Shown: one piece after another, positions 16,921 to 24,369 of the stretch
Layout of the letters: each line of letters begins with the position of its first letter
Numbering within the stretch: the first letter of the stretch is position 1
Assembly (NCBI RefSeq): GCF_030817355.1
Contig: NZ_JAUSZH010000001.1
Span: 3,659,001-3,723,000, forward strand
DNA from: Streptomyces sp. V1I1
GTDB taxonomy: Bacteria > Actinomycetota > Actinomycetes > Streptomycetales > Streptomycetaceae
DNA: 64,000 nt
Reading direction: 5' to 3'
The notes under the pieces: generated by a model
Database searches by the model: none
The model's input: the letters and a program-made list of their open reading frames with translations, nothing else
Told to the model about the DNA's origin: nothing
Position numbers and translations under genes: made by a program

Positions 16921-18068
16921 CACCGCGCACCCCCGATCAGCGGCCGCAGCCGCTCCCAGCCCTGCTCGTACGCAAAGGCGTCCGCGCCCCACCGCAGCGC
17001 AGGCACGGTCACCACCAGCCCTGCCGCGTCCCGCTCCAGCACATGCACCTCGGCGATACGCCGCCGCCCACCCCGGTCCCGCACGAGATGGATCACCACC
17101 GAGAGGGCCGCTGCCAACTGGCTGTGCAGCGCCGCCCGGTCGAGCCCCGCCGCCGTCCCGAGCGCCTCCAGCCGCGCGGGCACATCCGCTGCCGCGTTGG
17201 CGTGGACGGTCCCGCAACCGCCCTCGTGCCCGGTGTTGAGCGCGGCCAGCAACTCGGTCACCTCCGCTCCACGCACCTCCCCGACGACCAGCCGGTCAGG
17301 CCGCATCCGCAGCGCCTGGCGCACCAGGTCCCGCAGCGTCACCCGGCCGGCGCCTTCCTGGTTCGCCGCGCGCGACTCCAGCCGCACCACATGCGGATGC
17401 TCGGGTCTGAGCTCCGCCGAGTCCTCGGCCAGGACGATCCGCTCCCGCTCCCCCACGAGCCCCAACAGACTGGACAGCAAGGTCGTCTTCCCCGAGCCCG
17501 TGCCGCCGCTGATGAGGAACGACAGCCGGGCGTCAATCAGCGCCCGCAGCACCCGGTCCCCGCTCGGTGGCACCGTCCCCGCAGCGACGAGCTCCCCCAC
17601 CGAGAACGCCCTGGGCCGCACCACCCGCAGCGACAGACACGTCGAGCCGACCGCCACCGGCGGGATCACAGCATGCATCCGCGTCCCGTCCGGCAGCCGG
17701 GCATCCACCCAGGGCCGGGCGTCGTCCAGCCGCCGCTCCGCCACCGCGGCGAGCCGCTGTGCCAGCCTGCGCACCGACGCCGCGTCCGCGAAGGTGACCC
17801 CGGTGAGCTCGAGACCGCGCCCTCGGTCCACCCACACCCGCTCGGGCGCGGACACCAGGACGTCGGTCACGGACGGATCGGCCAGCAGCGGCTCCAGCGG
17901 TCCCGTCCCCACCAGTTCGCACCGCAACTTCTCGGTGCCGCCGAGCACTTCGGCGTCCCCGAGCAGCCGCCCTTGCGCCCGCAGCGCTGCCGCCACCCGG
18001 GCCGGCGTGGGCTCGGCCCCGCTCTCCGCGAGCCTTTCTCGTACCGCGTCCAGCAGTCCGGTGCTCAT
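16920..18068 (-). CDS. tadA: TadA/CpaF-type secretion ATPase
   Basis: A 382-residue VirB11-like hexameric ATPase. Visible motifs are LVSAPERVWVDRG, the Walker A SGGTGSGKTTLLSSLLGLV (about residue 205), the Asp box VLAEDSAELRPEHPHVVRLE, Walker B-like RLVVGEVRGAEV and the His box GTVHANAAADVPARLEAL. It powers assembly of the Flp pilus or a related secretion system. The ATG at 18068 overlaps the ssd stop as ATGA. Confidence 0.95.
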   Translation of the reverse strand: MSTGLLDAVRERLAESGAEPTPARVAAALRAQGRLLGDAEVLGGTEKLRCELVGTGPLEPLLADPSVTDVLVSAPERVWVDRGRGLELTGVTFADAASVRRLAQRLAAVAERRLDDARPWVDARLPDGTRMHAVIPPVAVGSTCLSLRVVRPRAFSVGELVAAGTVPPSGDRVLRALIDARLSFLISGGTGSGKTTLLSSLLGLVGERERIVLAEDSAELRPEHPHVVRLESRAANQEGAGRVTLRDLVRQALRMRPDRLVVGEVRGAEVTELLAALNTGHEGGCGTVHANAAADVPARLEALGTAAGLDRAALHSQLAAALSVVIHLVRDRGGRRRIAEVHVLERDAAGLVVTVPALRWGADAFAYEQGWERLRPLIGGAR

Positions 18069-19165
18069 GAGACACCGCCCCCGGTCAGCGCCCGCTCCCA
18101 GAAGGCCATGCAGAACCTGGCCAACGGCCCGCGCGCACGGCCCGGCGGAGCACCCCCGTCCTGCGCGGCCAACAGTCCGGCCTCCACGGGCAGTTCGCCC
18201 GCCAGCGGCAGCCCCAGAGCGTCCGCGACCCATTGCTCGTCCAGGCCCTCCGCAAACGGCCCACGCACCACCACGCGCAGGTCCTGGAGCACCATGCCCA
18301 CCGTCGACGCCACCCTGTTCGCCGCGGCGACCGCCCGCAGCTCGCCCGGCACCACCAGCAGCCCGAGATCGAGCTGGGCCAGCGCCTCCGCCACGCCCTC
18401 GTCGACCCGGCGCGGCAGATCCACGACCACCACCCCGCCGCGCCTGCGTGCCGCGGCCAGAACCGAACGCATCGCCTCAGGCGGGATCACCACCGAGTCC
18501 CCGCGGTCCCAGCTGAGCACCCGCAGCGCATGCAGCTCGGGCAACGACTCCTCCAGCGCCCCGCCGGCGACCCGCCCCTTGGAAGCGGCGAAATCCGGCC
18601 AACGTCTGCCTTCCACTTGCTCTCCGCCGAGCAACACGTCCAGCCCGCCGCCGAGTGGGTCCCCGTCGACCAGCATGGTGCGCCGGCCGGCCCGGGCCGC
18701 GCAGACCGCCAGCGCGCAGGCCAGCGTCGATGCCCCGGCTCCGCCCCTGCCGCCGATCACACCGACGGTCAGCGCCTGGCGTCCGACACCCTCGACCACG
18801 TCGGCGATCCGGTCGACGAGCCAGCCTTCCGCATCGGGCAGCCGCAGCACGCAGTCGGCCCCGATTTCCACAGCCCGCCGCCAGACGTCCGGGTCGTCCT
18901 GGTCCCGCCCCACGAGCAGCACACCCCGCCTGCGCGTGGCCCCGCGGCAGCGCGCGGCCGCGTCGTCGCCGACGAGCACCAGCGGCGCGCCCTCCCAGCT
19001 TCCGCTTCGCTCCGGCACCGAGTGATGGACCTCCGGTTCGGCTCCCGCCGCGGCGCACAGCCGCAGCAGATCGTCGAGCAGTTCCATATCCTCAGTGACG
19101 ATCAGAGGCCCGTCCCGCCGCCCTTCGACGACCGGCGGCCGCTGAGATGTGATGGATCCAGCCAC
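18065..19165 (-). CDS. ssd: Ssd/CpaE-like septum-site-determining ATPase homologue without P-loop lysines
   Basis: A 366-residue MinD/ParA-superfamily protein at the head of the tad operon. An N-terminal receiver-like region (LIVTEDMELLDDLLRLCAAA) is followed by the P-loop region VIGGRGGAGASTLACALA, where both lysines of the deviant Walker A motif (KGGxGK) are Arg or Ala. MLVDGDPLGGGLDVLLGG and VVVDLPRR follow. Rv3660c-like Ssd proteins of actinobacteria share this and affect septation. I prefer the GTG at 19165 because GGGGGTGGAG lies just upstream; the GTG at 19174 lacks spacing. Confidence 0.88.
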   Translation of the reverse strand: MAGSITSQRPPVVEGRRDGPLIVTEDMELLDDLLRLCAAAGAEPEVHHSVPERSGSWEGAPLVLVGDDAAARCRGATRRRGVLLVGRDQDDPDVWRRAVEIGADCVLRLPDAEGWLVDRIADVVEGVGRQALTVGVIGGRGGAGASTLACALAVCAARAGRRTMLVDGDPLGGGLDVLLGGEQVEGRRWPDFAASKGRVAGGALEESLPELHALRVLSWDRGDSVVIPPEAMRSVLAAARRRGGVVVVDLPRRVDEGVAEALAQLDLGLLVVPGELRAVAAANRVASTVGMVLQDLRVVVRGPFAEGLDEQWVADALGLPLAGELPVEAGLLAAQDGGAPPGRARGPLARFCMAFWERALTGGGVS

Positions 19166-19272
19166 GATCTCCACCCCCTACTTACTTCGATCTCGCTTCG
19201 TTCCGAGATCTGCGATTCCTGCGGTCCGCGAACTACGCGGGTGGAATCACCGTGCAGCGCACCGGAAAATCG

Positions 19273-19301
19273 TGTGGATCTTGCTGAAAAACTGTGGACA
19301 A
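19273..19301. promoter_or_regulatory. DnaA-box-like pair upstream of ssd
   Basis: TGTGGACAA at 19293-19301 is an exact reverse complement of the Streptomyces DnaA box TTGTCCACA. TGTGGATCT at 19273-19281 matches 7 of 9, exactly 20 bp away in the same orientation. They lie 108-136 bp upstream of the ssd start. Whether DnaA binds is unknown. Confidence 0.35.
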
Positions 19302-19434
19302 CTAGCCACTTGTGAATATCCCCGTCGCCCATACCGGTGACTCCCGGGAGCAGCCCTTCCGCTACGCACAGTGACGGTGCAGAGTGATGGAAGGCCGACG
19401 TCGGCACGGCTCACACGAGAGGAGAACGATCACA

Positions 19435-19572
19435 GTGGATCGCGGCAGATGGACGAAAACGCGTCCGGACATGCGACGACCCCCGCCGGGGGGGAGAGCG
19501 GGGGTCGTCTCTCCGGCCGACTCGGGGGGGGAGGAGCCGGACCGGGTTAGCACGGTCGCGAACGATCCGTGA
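19435..19572 (+). CDS. Possible leader ORF (45 codons) with an internal hairpin
   Basis: The GTG at 19435 is preceded by GAGAGGAG ten nt upstream and opens 45 residues (VDRGRWTKTRP...), ending 72 bp before the HAD gene. It has no recognisable family and contains a perfect hairpin, so it may be an untranslated leader instead. The rest of the region between ssd and the HAD gene (19302-19434) shows nothing clear. Confidence 0.25.
   Translation: MDRGRWTKTRPDMRRPPPGGRAGVVSPADSGGEEPDRVSTVANDP
19475..19509. terminator. Perfect 11-bp inverted repeat upstream of the HAD hydrolase gene
   Basis: GACGACCCCCG at 19475-19485 pairs with CGGGGGTCGTC at 19499-19509 around 13 nt. It is a terminator-like or attenuator-like hairpin 136 bp before the HAD gene start. 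Confidence 0.55.
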
Positions 19573-19644
19573 CTTCCATGGTGTACCCGAGAGCCTTCTC
19601 AGGCAAACCCACGCGCCCGAGCGTACGCCGAATGGCGGGCACCT

Positions 19645-20499
19645 ATGCTCAGGCTCGTGGAAAACCACTCCTTGCCGCGCACAGCCGCCTTCTTTGATCT
19701 GGACAAGACGGTCATTGCGAAGTCTTCGACGCTGACCTTCAGCAAGTCCTTCTACCAAGGCGGGCTGATCAACCGGCGCGCCGTACTGCGCACCGCCTAT
19801 GCCCAGTTCGTTTTTCTCGCCGGGGGCGCCGACCACGACCAGATGGAGCGGATGCGCGAGTACCTCTCCGCGCTCTGCAAGGGCTGGAACGTCCAGCAGG
19901 TCAAGGAGATCGTCGCCGAGACTCTTCACGACCTGATCGACCCGATCATCTACGACGAGGCCGCCTCCCTCATCGAGGAGCACCACACCGCGGGCCGCGA
20001 CGTCGTCATCGTCTCCACCTCCGGCGCGGAGGTGGTCGAGCCGATCGGCGAGCTCCTCGGCGCTGACCGGGTGGTGGCCACCCGCATGGTGGTCGGCGAC
20101 GACGGCTGCTTCACGGGGGAGGTGGAGTACTACGCGTACGGACCGACCAAGGCGGAGGCGATCAAGGAGCTCGCCGCCTCCGAGGGGTACGACCTGGCGC
20201 GTTGCTACGCGTACAGCGACTCGGCCACGGACGTCCCGATGCTCGCGTCCGTCGGCCATCCGTATGCCGTGAATCCGGATCGTGCGCTACGCCGGGAGGC
20301 GGCGTCGCGGGATTGGCCGATTCTCGTCTTCAATCGGCCGGTCCGGCTCAAGCAGCGGCTACCCGCGTTCTCCATGCCGACGCGCCCGGCCCTTGTTGCC
20401 GTGGCCGCGGTGGGTGCGGCGGCCGCCACCGCCGGACTGGTCTGGTACGCGAGCCGGCGGCGCAGCGCGGCCGCCCAAATCGCTACCGCAACCGCGTGA
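19645..20499 (+). CDS. HAD-superfamily (subfamily IB) phosphatase with C-terminal membrane anchor
   Basis: A 284-residue SerB-like hydrolase. The nucleophile motif reads FFDLDKTVIAKSS (Asp near residue 18), motif II is VIVSTSGAEVVEP, and the metal-binding motif IV is AYSDSATDVPMLASVG. The last 45 residues add a membrane helix (PALVAVAAVGAAAATAGLVWYA) and a basic end. In streptomycetes this conserved protein follows the tad locus and is annotated as associated with morphological differentiation. The substrate is unknown. The GTG at 19657 is an alternative start; neither has a strong ribosome-binding site. Confidence 0.88.
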   Translation: MLRLVENHSLPRTAAFFDLDKTVIAKSSTLTFSKSFYQGGLINRRAVLRTAYAQFVFLAGGADHDQMERMREYLSALCKGWNVQQVKEIVAETLHDLIDPIIYDEAASLIEEHHTAGRDVVIVSTSGAEVVEPIGELLGADRVVATRMVVGDDGCFTGEVEYYAYGPTKAEAIKELAASEGYDLARCYAYSDSATDVPMLASVGHPYAVNPDRALRREAASRDWPILVFNRPVRLKQRLPAFSMPTRPALVAVAAVGAAAATAGLVWYASRRRSAAAQIATATA

Positions 20500-20778
20500 A
20501 ACAAATTCGCCCGTATTTGAACCTAAAAGTAAAGAACTGCAGCTAGGGCTTCCACTTGCCCTCCCGCAGGAGTACAAATGAGTCAACGGCCCGCGAGACC
20601 AAGGACATCCGAGAGGATCACCTTTAACGCATGAAGGCCCCACGGACCGAGCATGAAAACCGAGCACCCACGCGACGTCGACCCGTCGATTACGGGCCAG
20701 CCGCACCAGGTGACGGGCAGAAGTTCCCGACCTGATGGGCAACATTCGAGGACGCATGGTAACTCGGTGGACGTGCCA

Positions 20779-20806
20779 GCGGCGGTACCAATTCTGGTAC
20801 CGCCGC
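20779..20806. terminator. Bidirectional terminator hairpin
   Basis: GCGGCGGTACC (20779-20789) and its exact complement (20796-20806) flank a 6-nt loop. It lies between the convergent HAD and Fic-like genes. The rest of 20500-20863 is AT-richer than its surroundings and holds no gene that I can support. Confidence 0.75.
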
Positions 20807-20863
20807 AACCCTGTTCAGGGGCTTCTCCGGGGTTAGTTCAAGCGGTAGTTCATGCGGGGAGAT

Positions 20864-21694
20864 TCAGGCAGCCCCGCGCTGCAGCGCCTCGCACACCGCC
20901 GTCGACTCCCTGACTCCCAGTTCCACCGCGCGCCCGCAGTGCGCGATCCAGGCGGCCATGCCCTCCGGCGTCCCCGTCAGATACCCCTCGAGGGCCGCGA
21001 CGTACGCGGCCCGGCCCTGCTCCGCGTGCCCGACCTCTGCCGGGCAGATCGACTTCGGGTCCAGCCCGCTGCCGATCAGCACAATGCGCTCGGCCGCGCG
21101 GGCGACGAGACCGTTGTACGAGCCGAAGGGGCGCAGCGCCAGCAGCTCGCCGTGGACCACGGCCGCGGTCACCAGGGCCGGTGCGGAGCTGCCCGCGATG
21201 ATCAGTTCGGCCAGGCCGTCCAGCCGGCCGGTCACTTCACTCGCGTCCGGCAGCGGCGCCTCGATCAGCGGCTCGTCGACCGTCTCACCCGCGAGACGTG
21301 GCCGGCCCACCGTGTCGTCGTCGCCCGCGCCGCTCGCCGCGACCAGATGCAGCCGGGCCAGGACCCGAAGCGGCGACTGCCGCCAGATGGAAAGGAGTTG
21401 ACCGGCTTCAGCGGTCAGCCGCAGCGCGGCCCCGACCGTGCGCGCCTCGGGCTCGACGCCGAAGTCGGTGCGCCTGCGGACCTCTTCCAGCGCCCAGTCC
21501 GCCCCGGACAGCGCGGCGGAACCACGCGCTCCGCGCAGCGCCGCCTCCGAGGTGACCTCGTTGCTGCGACGCCGCATGACCCGATGGCCGTAGACGCGGT
21601 CGACGGCCTTGCGTACGGAGTCCACGGAGTCGGCGACGCCCGGCAGGGAGCCGAGTGTGGCGAGGGGGTCGACCGACGAGGCATTCGTACTCAT
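20864..21694 (-). CDS. Fic-like fold protein with degenerate active site
   Basis: A 276-residue conserved actinobacterial protein, often labelled oxidoreductase without evidence. The central stretch HGELLALRPFGSYNGLVARAAERIVL aligns with the Fic core HxFx(D/E)GNGRxxR, but the catalytic His is Arg (LRPF) and the GNGR loop is changed (GSYNGLVAR). The fold may therefore persist without AMP-transfer activity. It is convergent to the HAD gene and divergent from the CooC-like ATPase gene. The ATG at 21694 has no strong ribosome-binding site. Confidence 0.7.
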   Translation of the reverse strand: MSTNASSVDPLATLGSLPGVADSVDSVRKAVDRVYGHRVMRRRSNEVTSEAALRGARGSAALSGADWALEEVRRRTDFGVEPEARTVGAALRLTAEAGQLLSIWRQSPLRVLARLHLVAASGAGDDDTVGRPRLAGETVDEPLIEAPLPDASEVTGRLDGLAELIIAGSSAPALVTAAVVHGELLALRPFGSYNGLVARAAERIVLIGSGLDPKSICPAEVGHAEQGRAAYVAALEGYLTGTPEGMAAWIAHCGRAVELGVRESTAVCEALQRGAA

Positions 21695-21797
21695 AGGTAG
21701 CGAGGCTACGCGTCCCCTGCCGCACGTCCCACCTTGGAGTGGTCTTCCTCACTCAGCTTGATTGCGCCACGCGAACGACCCACTACCCTTCGTGAAC

Positions 21798-22784
21798 ATG
21801 AAGATCGCTTTCGTAGGGAAGGGCGGCAGCGGGAAGACGACGCTGTCCTCGCTCTTCATCCGCCACCTGGCCGCCAATGAAGCCCCCGTCGTCGCGGTGG
21901 ACGCCGACATCAACCAGCATTTGGGGGCCGCGCTCGGTCTCGACGAGGCGGAGGCCGCCGCGCTGCCCGCGATGGGCGCGCATCTGCCGCTGATCAAGGA
22001 CTATCTGCGGGGAACGAACCCCCGGATCGCCTCCGCCGAAACGATGATCAAGACCACGCCCCCCGGCACAGGTTCGCGCCTGCTGCGTGTGTGTGAGGAC
22101 AACCCGGTCTACGAGGCCTGCGCCCGCACCGTCCGGCTGGACGACGGGGACATCCGGCTGATGGCGACCGGTCCCTTCACCGAGTCGGATCTCGGGGTGT
22201 CCTGCTACCACTCCAAGGTCGGCGCGGTGGAGCTCTGCCTCAACCACCTGGTCGACGGCCCCGAGGAGTATGTGGTCGTCGATATGACGGCCGGGTCGGA
22301 CTCCTTCGCGTCCGGGATGTTCACCCGCTTCGACATGACCTTCCTGGTGGCTGAGCCGACCCGCAAGGGCGTGTCCGTCTACCGCCAGTACAAGGAGTAC
22401 GCCAGGGACTTCGGCATTGCGCTGAAGGTCATCGGCAACAAGGTGCAGGGCCAGGACGACGTGGACTTCCTGCGCGAGGAGGTGCGGGACGACCTGCTCG
22501 TCACCGTCGGGCACTCCGAATGGGTGCGGGGGATGGAGAAGGGCCGGCCGGCGCGCTTCGAGCTCCTGGAAGCCGAGAACCGGATGTCGCTGCAGACCCT
22601 GCAGAACGCCGCGGAGGACTCGTACGCCCACCGCGACTGGGAGCGCTACACACGCCAGATGGTGCGCTTCCACCTGAAGAACGCGGAGAGTTGGGGCAAC
22701 GCGAAGACGGGCGCCGACCTTGCCGCGCAGGTCGACCCCGCCTTCGTGCTGGGCGAGCATTCGGCAGTGCCGCAGCCCAGCTGA
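21798..22784 (+). CDS. CooC/MinD-like P-loop ATPase
   Basis: A 328-residue protein that begins MKIAFVGKGGSGKTTLSSLF, a deviant Walker A motif, followed by VVAVDADINQHLGAALGL and VVVDMTAGSDSFASG. These mark the CooC branch of the MinD/ParA ATPases, some of which load metals into enzymes. The target here is not apparent. No ribosome-binding site precedes the ATG, and TACCCT lies 8 nt upstream, suggesting a leaderless transcript; a GTG at 21792 is an alternative. The convergent lipoprotein gene ends 30 bp away. Confidence 0.85.
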   Translation: MKIAFVGKGGSGKTTLSSLFIRHLAANEAPVVAVDADINQHLGAALGLDEAEAAALPAMGAHLPLIKDYLRGTNPRIASAETMIKTTPPGTGSRLLRVCEDNPVYEACARTVRLDDGDIRLMATGPFTESDLGVSCYHSKVGAVELCLNHLVDGPEEYVVVDMTAGSDSFASGMFTRFDMTFLVAEPTRKGVSVYRQYKEYARDFGIALKVIGNKVQGQDDVDFLREEVRDDLLVTVGHSEWVRGMEKGRPARFELLEAENRMSLQTLQNAAEDSYAHRDWERYTRQMVRFHLKNAESWGNAKTGADLAAQVDPAFVLGEHSAVPQPS

Positions 22785-22814
22785 GGAAACGGCTCGGGAA
22801 GCGGATGTCGGTCG

Positions 22815-24083
22815 TCAGTCCTGCCGGGCCTGCTTGACCGCAGGTGAGACTGCCGAGTTCGCCGGCTGGGCGGCGAGGAACGTCGCCCAGCCGCCCTTCG
22901 GGGCCTCGCCGACTCCGAGCGTGCGCATCTTCTCCAGGACCTGCGGGTCCTGGACGTCCAGCCAGTCGGCGAGTTGGCGGAAGGACACGCACTTCACGTC
23001 GCGCTTCACACAGACCGTGGCGATCGTCTCCTCGATGGCCCGCATGTACGTGCCGCCGTTCCAGGATTCGAAGTGGTTGCCGATGATCAGCGGGGCCCGG
23101 TTGCCCTGGTACGCGCGGTCGAAGGCCTGCACCAGGCCGTCGCGCATCTGGTCGCCCCAGTACTGGTACTGGGAGGGGTCACCCTTGGACGTGCCCGACT
23201 GGTTGACCATGAAGTTGTAGTCCATGGCGAGCGTCTCGAAGGCGCGGCCGGGCACCGGCACCATCTGCAGTGACAGGTCCCACAGGCCCAGTTCCTTCTT
23301 GGGCCAGACCTGGTCGTTGATACCGCTGGTGTCGTATCGGAAGCCCAGTTCGCTCGCGGCGCGCACAAAGTTCGGGCGGCCCTCCAGGCAGGGGGTGCGG
23401 GCGCCGATGAGTTCCTTCTCGTAGTCGAAGGGCAGCGGCTGTTCGGTCTGCAGGTCCGCGTTCGTCTTCCAGTTCTTCACAAAGGACTTGGCCTGGCTGA
23501 TCTCGCTCTTCCACTCGGGGACGGACCAGTTGCCGACCCCGCCGTCCTCGCCGCAGAAGTGGCCGTTGAAGTGGGTGCCCACCTCGCTGCCCTCCTGCCA
23601 GGCGCCGCGGAGCTCACGCACGGTGTCCTTGATGCCCTGGGTGTCATTGAAGCCGATGTCGGAGCGCCCGGGAGAGTGCTGGGGCGGGTCGTAGAGGCTC
23701 GCCTTCTCCTCGGGGAGCAGATAGACCCCGCTGAGGAAGTAGGTCATCGTCGCGTCGTACTTCTTGGCGACCTTGCGGAAGTGGGAGAAGAGCTTCTGGC
23801 TGTCCTCGCCCGCCCCGTCCCAGGAGAAGACCACGAACTGCGGGGGCTGCTGACCGGGCTTCAGGCGCTCCGGCTTGAGCAGCCCCGGCTGGACTCCGGT
23901 GAACGCGGTGGATCCGTCGCCGATGAGACGTACCGCGCTCTCGGGACCCGCGGCGCCCTTGTTCGATCCGGGGGCGCCCTCCTCTGCCGCGCCATGACCG
24001 TCCGATCCGGAGCAGCCGGCGAGTCCTGCGATCAGCGCCATGGCGACTGCGCCGACGGCGATCCTCCTCGTGGCGGCCTCCAT
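22815..24083 (-). CDS. Secreted lipoprotein with polysaccharide-deacetylase-like fold
   Basis: A 422-residue protein. The signal peptide RRIAVGAVAMALIAGLAGC ends with a lipobox Cys. The main domain reads QFVVFSWDGAGEDSQ, GSEVGTHFNGHFCGEDG (the H-x3-H metal pair) and IGARTPCLEG, which resemble NodB-type deacetylase motifs. The first motif is SWDGA rather than TFDDG, so the first catalytic Asp pair is reduced. Start ATG at 24083 has GAGGGTGGG upstream. It probably acts on a cell-wall or extracellular polysaccharide; the substrate is uncertain. Confidence 0.8.
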   Translation of the reverse strand: MEAATRRIAVGAVAMALIAGLAGCSGSDGHGAAEEGAPGSNKGAAGPESAVRLIGDGSTAFTGVQPGLLKPERLKPGQQPPQFVVFSWDGAGEDSQKLFSHFRKVAKKYDATMTYFLSGVYLLPEEKASLYDPPQHSPGRSDIGFNDTQGIKDTVRELRGAWQEGSEVGTHFNGHFCGEDGGVGNWSVPEWKSEISQAKSFVKNWKTNADLQTEQPLPFDYEKELIGARTPCLEGRPNFVRAASELGFRYDTSGINDQVWPKKELGLWDLSLQMVPVPGRAFETLAMDYNFMVNQSGTSKGDPSQYQYWGDQMRDGLVQAFDRAYQGNRAPLIIGNHFESWNGGTYMRAIEETIATVCVKRDVKCVSFRQLADWLDVQDPQVLEKMRTLGVGEAPKGGWATFLAAQPANSAVSPAVKQARQD

Positions 24084-24369
24084 CAGCCCACCCTCTTTCT
24101 ATGCATATATGCCTGTACGACGCATTACCTACGGCGCCGACAAGCTCGCATCGAGATGGTGAGGGGGGAGGTGCGACGAGCCGCATTCAAATCACTAATC
24201 ACCAGTACGGGTGAAAGAGCGCCCCATTTGCCCCAGTAATCCCGCCCCAGTCTTTACTCTGCATTACTATCCATTTACCGAGAGTTGAGAATCCCGCCGC
24301 TGCACGCCGTGACCCACGGCCGCGTCCCCCACATTCCGCGACCGCGCTGCCCCGGAGGAGACGGGAACC

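Noticed and set aside
13718..17239. A 1173-codon plus-strand frame across the tad operon
   Set aside because: Ala/Pro/Arg/Ser filler opposite seven genes with clear motifs.
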